Below are positions 54,761 through 63,941 of a stretch of 64,000 nucleotides of DNA, piece by piece. Source of the stretch: Occultella glacieicola (lineage in GTDB: Bacteria > Actinomycetota > Actinomycetes > Actinomycetales > Beutenbergiaceae); assembly GCF_004353825.1 (NCBI RefSeq), contig NZ_SMNA01000005.1, positions 248,001 through 312,000 of the forward strand, written 5' to 3'. A model generated the notes under the pieces. The model worked only from the letters and a program-made list of their open reading frames with translations. It was not told the DNA's origin and ran no database searches. Position 1 is the stretch's first letter, and each line of letters opens with the position of its first letter. A program made the translations under genes and the position numbers.

Positions 54761-56481
54761 GCCGGGACCGCCCGGCCCGGCCGGTCCAGCCCAGTGGCGG
54801 CGTCCAGGGTCTCGAGCAGGTCCCGCAGCGGCAGGCCGCTGCCGCGCCACCCCTCGAGCAGCGGTGGCAGCGCCAGCCCGGCCCGATCGAGGGCGGCGCC
54901 GGCGAGCACCTCGTCCACCCCTCCGCGGGCGAGCACCCCGCCGGGCAGCGGGATCCCCCCGGGCCGCACCTCGCCGCCGCCGAGGACCACCACCTCATCG
55001 GCCAGGGTGGCCACCAGACGCAGGTCGTGACTGACCAGGACCACGCCCCGCCCGTCGTCGGCGAGCCCGCGCAGGGCCCGGGCGACGGCGGCCGTGGTGC
55101 GCCGGTCCTGCCCGAACGTGGGCTCGTCCGCGAGGAAGACCTCGTCGTCGCAGACCGCCATGGCGGCGAGCGAGAGCCGGCGCTGCTGCCCGCCGGAGAG
55201 CCGGAACGGGTCCCGGTCGGCGACCGCGGCGAGGTGGTAGCGCGCCAGGGCGGCCTCGACGACCCCGGGACGGGTCGCGTCCGCCCCGTGCGCCACCTCG
55301 GCGCGCACCGAGCGCGCGAGAAACTGGTGCTCGGGATTCTGGAACACCAGGCCGGCCGGTGGGCCGTCGATCGTGCCGGTGAACGGCAGCAGCCCGGCGA
55401 GGGCGAGCAGCAGGCTCGACTTCCCGGACCCGTTCGCCCCGAGGACCGCGGTGATCCGGCCGCGGTGCACGTCCAGGTCGACGCCGGTCAGGACCGGCGT
55501 CGCCGCGCGGTGCACGCCGAGCCCGCGGGCGCGCAGGAGCGCCCCACCGGCCGGACCCTTCGACGACGTGGCCGACGGTGCCGAGGGTGACCGACGTGCG
55601 CTGCGCCGTCGGGCCATCAGCTCGAGCAGCCCCGCGCGCAGCGCGGCGACCCCGGGGGCGACCTCACGCCCCAGCGCCGCCCCGACCTCGACCCGAGCCG
55701 GCAGCCACGCCCCGGCGGCCGTCAGGTCCGCGCCGTGCTCGCGCAACACCTGCTGCGTCGGACCGGCGGCCCGGACCCGGCCGGCGTCGTCGAGGACGAC
55801 CACCCGCTCGGGCAGCCTGCCCAGCTCGTCGAGTCGGTGCTCGATGAGCACCTGGGCCGGCCCGGGATCGGCGAGCAGGGCGCCGATCCGCCGGGCCGCC
55901 GCGGTGTCCAGCAACGCCGTCGGCTCGTCGAGGAGCAGCACCTCGGGACGGGCCACGAGCGCCGCGGCGAGCGCGACCCGCTGCCCCTGCCCGCCGGAGA
56001 GCTCACCGGTGCGCCGCCCGGCCAGGTGCGCCGCCCCGACGGCCGCGAGCGCGGCACGCACCCGCGGGCCGATCCGCTCCGGTGGCACGGCCCGGTTCTC
56101 GCAGGCGAACGCGACCTCGTCCGTCACGGTGGGCAGGCACAGCTGGTCGGCGGGGTCCTGGGTGAGGGTGCCGACCCGGGCGGCCAGGACCGGCACCGGC
56201 GTGGTGGTGGGATCCGCCCCGGCGATGGCGACCCGGCCGGTCACCTCGGCGTCGATGGTCCCCGGGACCACCCCGGCGAGGACCCGCAGCACCGTGCTCT
56301 TCCCGGAGCCCGATGAGCCCATCAGCAGCAGCCGCTGCCCGGCGGGCACGTCGAGGTCGACACCGTCGAGGGTGGGCTCCGCCGCCGTCGGGTAGTGCAC
56401 GCGCAGGTCCGCTGCCGTGACCGCAGCGGGGGCGCCCGGTCCCGCACGCCGGTCGGTCGCCGGCGACGGAGCGGCCGTCAT
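54757..56481 (-). CDS. ykoD: ECF transporter ATPase, two fused ABC domains, YkoD-like
   Basis: 574 residues with two complete ABC cassettes. First: MGSSGSGKSTVLRVL, ELSGGQGQRVALAAALV and VLLLDEPTALLD. Second (from about 330): LGANGSGKSSLLLALAG, RLSGGQQRRLSLAAMAV and VFLADEPTFGQD. The linker carries a Ser/Arg/Ala-rich stretch, MARRRSARRSPSAPSATSSK. A single protein replaces the EcfA/EcfA' pair. Drives uptake of thiamine or its HMP precursor. Overlaps ykoE (ATGA) and ykoC (GTGA). Confidence 0.92.
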   Translation of the reverse strand: MTAAPSPATDRRAGPGAPAAVTAADLRVHYPTAAEPTLDGVDLDVPAGQRLLLMGSSGSGKSTVLRVLAGVVPGTIDAEVTGRVAIAGADPTTTPVPVLAARVGTLTQDPADQLCLPTVTDEVAFACENRAVPPERIGPRVRAALAAVGAAHLAGRRTGELSGGQGQRVALAAALVARPEVLLLDEPTALLDTAAARRIGALLADPGPAQVLIEHRLDELGRLPERVVVLDDAGRVRAAGPTQQVLREHGADLTAAGAWLPARVEVGAALGREVAPGVAALRAGLLELMARRRSARRSPSAPSATSSKGPAGGALLRARGLGVHRAATPVLTGVDLDVHRGRITAVLGANGSGKSSLLLALAGLLPFTGTIDGPPAGLVFQNPEHQFLARSVRAEVAHGADATRPGVVEAALARYHLAAVADRDPFRLSGGQQRRLSLAAMAVCDDEVFLADEPTFGQDRRTTAAVARALRGLADDGRGVVLVSHDLRLVATLADEVVVLGGGEVRPGGIPLPGGVLARGGVDEVLAGAALDRAGLALPPLLEGWRGSGLPLRDLLETLDAATGLDRPGRAVPA

Positions 56482-57158
56482 CGGCGCTGTGCCCGGGCCG
56501 CGGCCCGCTCCGCCCGGCCGATCGCGTAGTTGTCGAGTACCCCGGTGCGCAGCAGGGCGTCGCCGATCACCTTCGCGAGGAGCCCGCAGAGCAGGATGCC
56601 GCTGGCGAACTGCAGGCCCACGCGCAGCGCGAAGAAGTCCTGACCGGCCCAGCCGAACCGGACCACGCCGAGCATCAGGTTGAACAGGGCGGCGCTGATC
56701 CCGGACGCCACGAACACGCTCCAGCCGAACCGGCGGTACCGGGTCAGCGCGAACGGGAGCTCGGCGCCGACCCCCTGGATCAGGCCGACCAGGAGCAGCA
56801 TCGGGCCCACCGGTGAGGCCAGGAACACGACCTCGACGATCGCGGCGATGATCTCGACGACGACCCCGACGCCCGGCTTGCGGACGATGTAGACCGCGAG
56901 CGGGGCGACCACCATCCACCCGCCGGCGAGGGCGTTCTGGGCGAGGTCGCCGAACGGGCCCATCGCCACCTGCAGCCAGCCCCAGAGCTGCACCAGGGCC
57001 CAGTACAGGAACCCGAAGACGACGGCAAGCGCGGCCAGCAGGACCAGGTCGTGGAGGGTGATCGGGGAGCGGCGGGGTGCCGTGGGCCGCGGGCTGTGTC
57101 CGTTCGGCCCGGCCGGGCTCGGGGTGTCGCGGCGTGGCCCGTCGGTACGGGCGCTCAT
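56478..57158 (-). CDS. ykoE: ECF transporter S component, YkoE family (thiamine/HMP)
   Basis: 226 residues. A charged N-terminal 35 residues precede five or six membrane helices; conserved YkoE stretches are VVFGFLYWALVQLWGWLQVA, GPFGDLAQNALAGGWMVVAP, GVGAELPFALTRYRRFGW and a C-terminal TGVLDNYAIGR. It is the substrate-binding membrane subunit for a thiamine-related compound, probably hydroxymethylpyrimidine. Overlaps the YkoF gene (ATGA). Confidence 0.92.
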   Translation of the reverse strand: MSARTDGPRRDTPSPAGPNGHSPRPTAPRRSPITLHDLVLLAALAVVFGFLYWALVQLWGWLQVAMGPFGDLAQNALAGGWMVVAPLAVYIVRKPGVGVVVEIIAAIVEVVFLASPVGPMLLLVGLIQGVGAELPFALTRYRRFGWSVFVASGISAALFNLMLGVVRFGWAGQDFFALRVGLQFASGILLCGLLAKVIGDALLRTGVLDNYAIGRAERAAARAQRR

Positions 57159-57886
57159 CGGTCGCCCGCAGAGGTCGGGGCGCTGGGCGAGTCCACCGAG
57201 CTCGGCGAGTTCAGGGAGATCGTCGCGTGGGTGGCGACGTGCCGGACGGACCGTCCGACGGTCAGCCAGGCGTCCCCGATCGTGGTCAGGACGTCGGCGA
57301 GATCGCCGTCCAGACGGGTCGCGAAGTGCTCGCCACGGGTGAGGGTGCCGCGCCTGCGGGCTCCCTCGATCGCGGCGTAGATCGCGGTCATGTGATCGCC
57401 GTCGGGCCCGTCGTGCAGCGGGTACAGCGACCAGTGCGCGGCCGCGCGCAGCCCGGTGGCCGGGATCGGGGCGAGTGGCGCCGGGGCGTACGCGACGCCG
57501 TCGGCCACCTCGCAGGCGACCTCGCCCGGGCAGCCGCGGGACAGCAGCACCTGGGCGACCGTGTGTACGCCGGTGCGCCCGGCCCGCGCGATCACCGCGG
57601 TGAGGTAGCCGAGCACGTCGGACTCCGGCCCGCGCACGAACGTCGAGACGTCGTCGGTGACCACCTCGAGCCCGGCTCGCAGCTCCGGGTCCACGGCGAG
57701 CGCGTCGGTGATGACTGCCACGAAGTCGTCCGTGAGCGGCAGCAGCGTGAACCGGGCACCGACGCCGTACTCCTCCGGCGTGGGCGAGGTGGGTCGCTGG
57801 GCCGGGGCGGGTGCGTGGGCATCGGTCTGGGCCGGCGGGCCGGCTGCCGGCGAAACGGCCGGGGTGTCGATCTGCTGGGTGCGCAT
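57155..57886 (-). CDS. ykoF: YkoF-like thiamine/HMP-binding protein
   Basis: 243 residues. After an Ala/Pro-rich 35-residue lead it has two ACT-like halves: GARFTLLPLTDDFVAVITDA to TVAQVLLSRGCPGE, and LRAAAHWSLYPLHDGPDGDH to [20 protein letters not shown], the latter with the conserved HWSLYPL. YkoF binds thiamine and HMP in the cytoplasm and is encoded with YkoEDC transporters. First gene after the TPP riboswitch. Confidence 0.9.
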   Translation of the reverse strand: MRTQQIDTPAVSPAAGPPAQTDAHAPAPAQRPTSPTPEEYGVGARFTLLPLTDDFVAVITDALAVDPELRAGLEVVTDDVSTFVRGPESDVLGYLTAVIARAGRTGVHTVAQVLLSRGCPGEVACEVADGVAYAPAPLAPIPATGLRAAAHWSLYPLHDGPDGDHMTAIYAAIEGARRRGTLTRGEHFATRLDGDLADVLTTIGDAWLTVGRSVRHVATHATISLNSPSSVDSPSAPTSAGDR

Positions 57887-57984
57887 CGTGGGTCCTCTCG
57901 TGGAAGGACCCCCGGCGAGTGCACGACGCCGGGCCCCTCCCGCGCCCGAGACTGCGCACGCGGGTGGTGCCCGACAACTGCCCT

Positions 57985-58071
57985 ACTCCCTACGCTGGTG
58001 CTAACCAGGTCAGGTTCCTCGGGTCTGCGGCCGGTGTACCGACCGCACTCTCAGCGCCAACGCGCTCCCCG
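57985..58071 (-). promoter_or_regulatory. TPP riboswitch (THI element)
   Basis: On the minus strand: GGGGAGCGCG, GCGCTGAGAGTGCGG with the CUGAGA box, GACCCGAGGAACCTGACCTG and GGTTAGCACCAGCGTAGGGA. These are the conserved THI blocks in order. It precedes ykoF by about 100 bases and should shut the transporter operon when thiamine pyrophosphate is plentiful. Confidence 0.95.
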
Positions 58072-58217
58072 GGGGCTGTGTCCGGGCCAGCCTAGCCCCG
58101 AGGACGCCGCGCCCGGCAAGGCGCGTCCACGGTGTGGACGGCGCCGAAGGCATCCGGCTCATGTGCTGCCCTGGCCTGACCCGCGGCACGCCGGACCGCC
58201 TCAGGGCGGGCGGGCTG

Positions 58218-59549
58218 TCAGGCGGCCTGGCCACCGTCGGCGGCCTGCTGGGAGGCCACCTCGACCTGCGCGCGCTCCCGGGCGGCGCGCTCCTCGGCGT
58301 TGGTGAGGACCAGATGCGGGCGGCGGCCCATCCGGTAGGAGACCTCGACCTGCCAGTGCCGGCGGGCCCACAGGGCGGCGGCTGCGGCGATGAGCACGGA
58401 GGCGATCGCGCCGATCCCGATGGACCAGCGCGGTCCCCAGGCCTCGGCGACCCAGCCCACGAACGGCGAGCCGATCGGGTTCCCGGCGAACAGCACCACC
58501 ACGTACAGGCTCATCACCCGGCCGCGGATCGCGGGGTCGGTGCTGATCTGGATGGCGGCGTTCGCGGAGGTGAGCATGGTGATGGAGAAGAACCCCACCG
58601 GGATGCAGGCGAGCGCGTACAACTCGTAGGTGGGCGCGATCGACATCAGGCCGGAGAACAGTCCGAACAAGGCGGCCGAGGCGATCACGCTGCGGACCCG
58701 GGGCCGCTTGCGCCGGGCGGCCAGGAGCGCGCCGGCGAGGGAACCGATCGCCAGGATCGAGCCGAGGATGCCGTACTCGCCGGCGTCCCTGCCGAACTCG
58801 ATCCGGGCCATCACCGCGGAGGTGAGCTGGAAGTTCAGCCCGAGGCCGCCCACCACGAACACGATGATCATGATCATCGTGATGTCGGTGCGGCGCCGGA
58901 CATACGACAGCCCGGCCCGCAGCTGTCCCTTGGCACGGCCGACGCGCGGCGACACGTGCAGCTCGCCGACCCGCATGATCGCCATCACGAAGATCGTGGC
59001 GGCGAACGAGGCGGCGTTGATGAGGAACACCCAGCCCGGTCCCACCAGGGCGATCAGCAGCCCCGCGGCGCCCGGTCCGATCAGCCGGGCAGCGTTGAAG
59101 GACGCGCTGTTCAGGGCCACGGCGTTGGCCAGTCCGCTCGCCGGCACCAGTTCGGAGACGAACGTCTGCCGGGCCGGGGCGTCGAACGCGCTCGCCACCC
59201 CGAGCAGGGTCGCGAAGACGTACACGTGCCACAACTCGGCGTGGCCGAACAGCACCAGGACGCCGAGCGCGGCGGCGAGGACCCCCAGGATCCCCTGCGT
59301 GGCCATCAGCAGCTTGCGCCGGTCGATCCGGTCGGCGAGCAGTCCCGCGTACGGGCTGAGCAGCACCGACGGTGCGAACTGCAGGCCGGTGACGATCCCG
59401 ACGGCGAGGCCGGAGTCGTCGGACAGCTCGGTCAGGACCAGCCAGTCCTGGGCGATCCGCTGCATCCAGGTGCCCACGTTGGCGACGAGGGCACCGGCGA
59501 ACCACAGCCGGTAGTTGTAGAGCCTCAACGAGGCGAACATCGAACTCAC
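58218..59549 (-). CDS. MFS exporter (DHA3/EntS-like)
   Basis: 443 residues from GTG 59549, overlapping the marR stop (ATG 59540 is an alternative). Twelve hydrophobic helices start with YNYRLWFAGALVANVGTWMQRIAQDWLV (key part RIAQDWLV). The loop DRIDRRKLLMATQGIL is the MFS loop 2-3 motif, and DAPARQTFVSELVP is typical of DHA3/EntS-type exporters. Exports an unknown drug, siderophore or metabolite, controlled by the coupled MarR regulator. Confidence 0.9.
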   Translation of the reverse strand: MSSMFASLRLYNYRLWFAGALVANVGTWMQRIAQDWLVLTELSDDSGLAVGIVTGLQFAPSVLLSPYAGLLADRIDRRKLLMATQGILGVLAAALGVLVLFGHAELWHVYVFATLLGVASAFDAPARQTFVSELVPASGLANAVALNSASFNAARLIGPGAAGLLIALVGPGWVFLINAASFAATIFVMAIMRVGELHVSPRVGRAKGQLRAGLSYVRRRTDITMIMIIVFVVGGLGLNFQLTSAVMARIEFGRDAGEYGILGSILAIGSLAGALLAARRKRPRVRSVIASAALFGLFSGLMSIAPTYELYALACIPVGFFSITMLTSANAAIQISTDPAIRGRVMSLYVVVLFAGNPIGSPFVGWVAEAWGPRWSIGIGAIASVLIAAAAALWARRHWQVEVSYRMGRRPHLVLTNAEERAARERAQVEVASQQAADGGQAA

Positions 59550-60046
59550 TGGGTGTAGATCCTCCGCATGATCTCCTCGGCGTCGGACAGCGTCTGACGT
59601 TCGGCGGGCGTCAGGGACGCCAGCCGTCGGGAGAGCCACTGGTCGCGGCGGCGCCGCGTGGCGATGATGTGCTGCTCGCCCCCCTCGGTGAGCGAGACGA
59701 TCACCTGCCGCTTGTCCTGCGGGTGGGGCGCCTTGGTCACCATGCCGAGTTCGACGAGGGTCTGGATCGTCCTGGTCATGGTCGGCGCGCTCACGTGCTC
59801 CCGCTCGGCGAGCGCGGTGGGGCTCTGCGGGCCCTGGTTGAACAGGCTGCCGAGCACTGCTCCCTGCGCCTCGCTGACGGCGTTGGACCGCTCCGCGCGC
59901 AGCCGCCGGGACGTGCGCAGCAGGGTGACCCGCAAGCGCGCTGCGAGGCCGCCGTCTCCGCGGTTCTGCTGGCGGCGACTCGGCACCACGGGGTCCTCGG
60001 GACCGACGGCGGAACTCGCCTGCGGGAGAGGGCTGGAGTCGGTCAC
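59546..60046 (-). CDS. MarR-family transcriptional regulator
   Basis: 166 residues. Winged-helix core: QSPTALAEREHVSAPTMTRTIQTLVELGMV, then the wing PHPQDKRQVIVSLTEGGEQ with the conserved Asp-Lys-Arg, and dimer helices at both ends. Represses or activates the coupled MFS gene (stop overlaps its GTG), with release by a small aromatic ligand typical of the family. A dyad sits just upstream of its start. Confidence 0.93.
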   Translation of the reverse strand: MTDSSPLPQASSAVGPEDPVVPSRRQQNRGDGGLAARLRVTLLRTSRRLRAERSNAVSEAQGAVLGSLFNQGPQSPTALAEREHVSAPTMTRTIQTLVELGMVTKAPHPQDKRQVIVSLTEGGEQHIIATRRRRDQWLSRRLASLTPAERQTLSDAEEIMRRIYTQ

Positions 60047-60056
60047 GGTACCTCAT

Positions 60057-60079
60057 CTTAGATGATTAGTTCGGCTAAG
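60057..60079. promoter_or_regulatory. Probable MarR operator
   Basis: CTTAG at 60057-60061 and CTAAG at 60075-60079 form an inverted repeat in an AT-rich stretch (around atgattagttcggctaagta) 11 bp upstream of marR. Its length and base content suit a MarR autoregulatory site; the arms are short. Confidence 0.5.
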
Positions 60080-60249
60080 TAAATTCCAACACCGGAGGAT
60101 CGTGGGGCGCCCCGGCGATTTAGCGCACGTTCAGGCGGCGTAAATCGGCCGTTCCCGAACTGTCAACGACTGGTCACGGGGCGTTCACCCGGCCCGCCCC
60201 GGGGCGGCCTAGCGTCCCTAGCGTCCCCATCCTGTGAAGGAGCAGTCCC

Positions 60250-62298
60250 ATGCCGACCTCCCCTCGCAAGCTGTTGCCGCTGCTGCCCAACCACAGCAGC
60301 AACCGCTCGCCCATGACCTGCCTGTACCGCTGCGGAGACGCGTGCTTCCACGAGGTGCCGAACGCGTCCGCCGGTGCCTACCTCGGCGACATCATCGCCG
60401 CTGGGCTCTCCCGCCGGAGCCTGCTGAAGGTGGGCGCCGTCGTCGCGGTGGCCGGCGCGGGCGCCGCCGCGCTCGGGGCCCAGCCCGCGTCCGCGGCCCC
60501 GAACCGGGCCGCCCGGGGGCTCGCCTTCACCCCCGTCGCACCGAACTCCGAGCACGCCGTGACCGTGCCCGAGGGGTACACCTCCAAGGTCCTCGTCCGC
60601 TGGGGCGACCCGCTCTTCTCCGACGCGCCGGAGTTCGACCCCGAGAACCAGACGGCCGCCGGCCAGGCGCGCCAGTTCGGCTACAACAACGACCACCTCG
60701 ACCTCTTCGAGATCCGCCGCGACGAGCACGTCATGGTGATCAACCACGAGTACACGAACGAGGAGATCATGTTTCCCGGGTACGACCCGGCGGCACCGAC
60801 GCAGGAGCAGGTGGAGATCGCCTGGGCCGCGCACGGCCTCACCGTCGTGGGCGTCACGGGCGCCGCCCGGGGACGCCCCTCCGGCGAGCTGACCACCGTC
60901 GTGGACCACCGCCTGAACCGCCGCCTCACCGCGACCACGGAGTTCCGGCTCTCGGGTCCCGTGGTCGGCAGCGACTACGTCAAGACCGCCGCGGACCCCC
61001 GCGGCCGCGACGTGCTCGGCACCCTGAACAACTGCGCCGGCGGCATCACCCCGTGGAACACCTGGTTGACCGCCGAGGAGAACTTCAACCAGTACTTCGC
61101 CAACGCGGACGCGGTCACCGACCCGGTGGTTCGCGAGCGGCTGCGCCGCTACGGGTTGGGTGGCGGCGCCTCCCAGCGCAAGTGGGAGGCGTACGACTCC
61201 CGCTTCGACCTCGGCCAGGAGCCGAACGAGGTGAACCGGTTCGGCTGGATCGTCGAGGTCGACCCGTTCGACCCCGAGTCCACCCCGCGCAAGCGCACCG
61301 CGCTCGGCCGGTTCAAGCACGAGGCGGCCAACGTCCACCTGGGTCAGCACAACCACGTGGTCGCCTACATGGGCGACGACGAACGGTTCGACTACCTGTA
61401 CAAGTTCGTCTCCCGCGATCAGTTCCGCCGGAACGACCCGGAGCACAACGACACCCTGCTGGACAACGGCACGCTCTACGTGGCCAGGTTCACCGGCAAC
61501 TCCCCGGCCGAGGAGATCGACGGGTCCGGCACGCTGCCCAGCGACGGCGCGTTCGACGGCGCCGGCGAGTGGATCCCGCTGGTCACCAGCGACGAACGTG
61601 GCGCAACCTCGCACGTGGAGGGCATGACCGGCATCGAGGTGCTCGTGTTCACCCGGCAGGCCGGCGACGCCGTCCAGGCCACGAAGATGGACCGGCCCGA
61701 GGACGTCGAGACGAACCCGCTGACCGGGGTGCTGTACGTGGCACTGACCAACAACAGCAACCGCGGCACCGGAACGAACCCCGGCCCGGACGAGACGAAC
61801 CCCCGCTCGACGAACCGGCACGGCCACGTGATCGAACTCCTGGAGACCGGCAACGACCCGCTCGCCCTCGCCTTCGGCTGGCGGATCTTCCTGCTCTGCG
61901 GGGACCCGAACGACCCGAGCACCTACTTCGCCGGGTACGACAAGTCACAGGTCTCCCCGATCTCCTGCCCGGACAACGTCACGTTCGACCCGTACGGGAA
62001 TCTCTGGATCAGCACCGACGGCAACGCCCTCGGCACGAACGACGGCCTGTTCGGGGTCGCCGTCGACGGGGAGTACCGGGGTCAGGTCAAGCAGTTCCTG
62101 ACCGTGCCGACCTCCGCGGAGACCTGCGGTCCGAAGGTCACCGAGACCCGCGTGCTGGTGTGCGTGCAGCACCCGGGCGAGGCGTCCGGCGCCTCGTTCG
62201 AGAACCAGTTCTCGCACTGGCCCGACGGCGGCACGTCCGTCCCGCGGCCGTCGGTCGTCGTGGCGTGGCGTCCGGACGGCATCCGGATCGGCCGCTGA
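60250..62298 (+). CDS. PhoX-family (DUF839) phosphatase, Tat-exported
   Basis: 682 residues. A twin-arginine signal appears at SRRSLLKVGAVVAVAGAGAA (residues 54-73) after an unusually long 53-residue lead that contains CLYRCGDACFHEV, seen in PhoX homologues. The body has PhoX stretches such as NDHLDLFEI, NHEYTNEEIMFPGY, GGITPWNTWLTAEENFN, KHEAANVHL and TKMDRPEDVETNPLTGVLYV. PhoX enzymes are calcium/iron-dependent alkaline phosphatases active outside the cell under phosphate need. ATG follows GAAGGAG by about eight bases. No PHO-box is identified with confidence. Confidence 0.9.
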   Translation: MPTSPRKLLPLLPNHSSNRSPMTCLYRCGDACFHEVPNASAGAYLGDIIAAGLSRRSLLKVGAVVAVAGAGAAALGAQPASAAPNRAARGLAFTPVAPNSEHAVTVPEGYTSKVLVRWGDPLFSDAPEFDPENQTAAGQARQFGYNNDHLDLFEIRRDEHVMVINHEYTNEEIMFPGYDPAAPTQEQVEIAWAAHGLTVVGVTGAARGRPSGELTTVVDHRLNRRLTATTEFRLSGPVVGSDYVKTAADPRGRDVLGTLNNCAGGITPWNTWLTAEENFNQYFANADAVTDPVVRERLRRYGLGGGASQRKWEAYDSRFDLGQEPNEVNRFGWIVEVDPFDPESTPRKRTALGRFKHEAANVHLGQHNHVVAYMGDDERFDYLYKFVSRDQFRRNDPEHNDTLLDNGTLYVARFTGNSPAEEIDGSGTLPSDGAFDGAGEWIPLVTSDERGATSHVEGMTGIEVLVFTRQAGDAVQATKMDRPEDVETNPLTGVLYVALTNNSNRGTGTNPGPDETNPRSTNRHGHVIELLETGNDPLALAFGWRIFLLCGDPNDPSTYFAGYDKSQVSPISCPDNVTFDPYGNLWISTDGNALGTNDGLFGVAVDGEYRGQVKQFLTVPTSAETCGPKVTETRVLVCVQHPGEASGASFENQFSHWPDGGTSVPRPSVVVAWRPDGIRIGR

Positions 62299-62327
62299 CC
62301 GACCCGCACCGGCCCGCACTCGAACCG

Positions 62328-62358
62328 AGGGCCACCCGCCGAGCCGGCGGGTGGCCCT
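62328..62358. terminator. Bidirectional terminator between phoX-like and NCS2 genes
   Basis: AGGGCCACCCGCC and GGCGGGTGGCCCT pair perfectly over 13 bp around a 5-base loop, between two convergent genes (30 bp and 19 bp from the stops). Confidence 0.8.
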
Positions 62359-62376
62359 CCTGGCGTCGTCCGCCCG

Positions 62377-63852
62377 TCAGCCGAACCAGACCTGCAGCGG
62401 TCCCCGGATGTAGTACAGGACGAACAGGATGGCCGCGCCCCACATCAGCGGGTGCACCTTCGCCGCCTTGCCGACCGCGACCTTGATGACCACGAACGCG
62501 ATGAACCCGGCGCCCATGCCCGCAGTGATCGAGAAGGTGAACGGCATCAGCACGATCGCCAGGAACGCCGGCAACGAGACCTCGATGTTCTTCCAGTCGA
62601 TCCCGGTGACCTGGGACATCATCAGGAAGCCGACCAGCACCAGCGCCGGGGTGGCGGCCTCCGAGGGGACGATGTCCACGATCGGGGACAGGAACGTGGC
62701 GAGCAGGAACGCGATCCCGGTCACCACCGAGGCGAGCCCGGTCCGGGCCCCCTCCCCCACACCGGCCGCGGACTCGATGTAGCTGGTGTTGGACGAGACC
62801 GACCCGGCGCCACCGGCGGCCGCGGCGATGGAGTCGACCACGAGGATCGCCCGGGTCCGCGGCGGGTTGCCCTGCTCGTCCAGCAGCCCGGCCTCGCTGC
62901 CGACCGCGACCATCGTGCCCATCGTGTCGAAGAAGTCGGCGAGCAGCAGGGAGAACACGAGCAGGACGACCGTGATCAGGCCGACCTTCTCGATCGAGCC
63001 GAACAGCGAGAAGTTCCCGAGCAGGTCGAAGTCCGGCACCGCGACCGGCGAGTCCGGGATGGCCGGGGTGTTCAGCTTCCACCCGTCCGCGTTCGACCCG
63101 TCCGGAACCTGCGGACCGACCTGCGCGATCGCCTCGATGATGATCGCCAGGACGGTGGCGGCGATGATCGAGATGAGCAGGGCGCCCTTCACCTTCTTGA
63201 CCCAGAGCACGATCGTCAGGAGCAGCCCGAGCACGAACACCAGCATCGGCCAGCCGACCAGGGAGCCGCCGATCCCGAGCTCCACCGGGGTGGCCAGGGA
63301 GGCCGGGATCCGGACGATGCCCGCGTCGACGAAGCCGATGAACGCGATGAACAGCCCGATGCCCACGCTGATCGCGGTCTTGAGTTCGACCGGCACCGCC
63401 TTGAACACGGCCTCCCGGAACCCGGTGAGCACCAGGACTCCGATGATGATGCCCTCGATCACCACGATGCCCATGGCGTCCGCCCAGGTCATGTCCGGCA
63501 GGATCGCGATCGAGAACGCGACCACGGCGTTCAACCCGAGTCCGGCGGCGATCGCGATCGGGAAGTTCGCGAACACCCCCATGGCGACGGACATCACGCC
63601 GGCGATCAGCGCGGTCGCGGCGGCCACCTTGGCGACCGACGTCGCCTCGTCGCCGCCGAGGAAGGCGCCCGTGCCGTCCGCGACGGTGCCGATGATCAAC
63701 GGGTTCAGCACGATGATGTAGCTCATCGCGAAGAACGTGACCAGGCCACCGCGGATCTCCCGGCCGACGGTCGAACCACGCTCGGTGATCTTGAAGAACC
63801 TGTCCAGGGGACCGGAGGTCGCGGGCGCGCTCTCGGTGCGAGGGGTGCTCAT
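62377..63852 (-). CDS. NCS2-family purine permease (AzgA/PbuG-like)
   Basis: 491 residues from ATG 63852. About 13 hydrophobic helices; conserved stretches are GLVTFFAMSYIIVLNPLIIG, FPIAIAAGLGLNAVVAFSI (AzgA-type GxGLNA), LLVFSLLLADFFDTMGTMVA (the acidic FFDTxGT motif) and SSNTSYIESAAGVGEGARTG. This is the hypoxanthine/guanine/adenine branch of NCS2, a proton-driven importer. A polar loop of about 45 residues (ADGWKLNTPAIPDSP) between helices is longer than usual. Confidence 0.93.
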   Translation of the reverse strand: MSTPRTESAPATSGPLDRFFKITERGSTVGREIRGGLVTFFAMSYIIVLNPLIIGTVADGTGAFLGGDEATSVAKVAAATALIAGVMSVAMGVFANFPIAIAAGLGLNAVVAFSIAILPDMTWADAMGIVVIEGIIIGVLVLTGFREAVFKAVPVELKTAISVGIGLFIAFIGFVDAGIVRIPASLATPVELGIGGSLVGWPMLVFVLGLLLTIVLWVKKVKGALLISIIAATVLAIIIEAIAQVGPQVPDGSNADGWKLNTPAIPDSPVAVPDFDLLGNFSLFGSIEKVGLITVVLLVFSLLLADFFDTMGTMVAVGSEAGLLDEQGNPPRTRAILVVDSIAAAAGGAGSVSSNTSYIESAAGVGEGARTGLASVVTGIAFLLATFLSPIVDIVPSEAATPALVLVGFLMMSQVTGIDWKNIEVSLPAFLAIVLMPFTFSITAGMGAGFIAFVVIKVAVGKAAKVHPLMWGAAILFVLYYIRGPLQVWFG

Positions 63853-63941
63853 GGGTCGCCATCTTGGCAGAGGCCGGCGGCCGGGCAACACCTTTCGGAC
63901 TCCCCGCCCGGGCGGATGCCGACCTGTCCTACGATCGGGGG

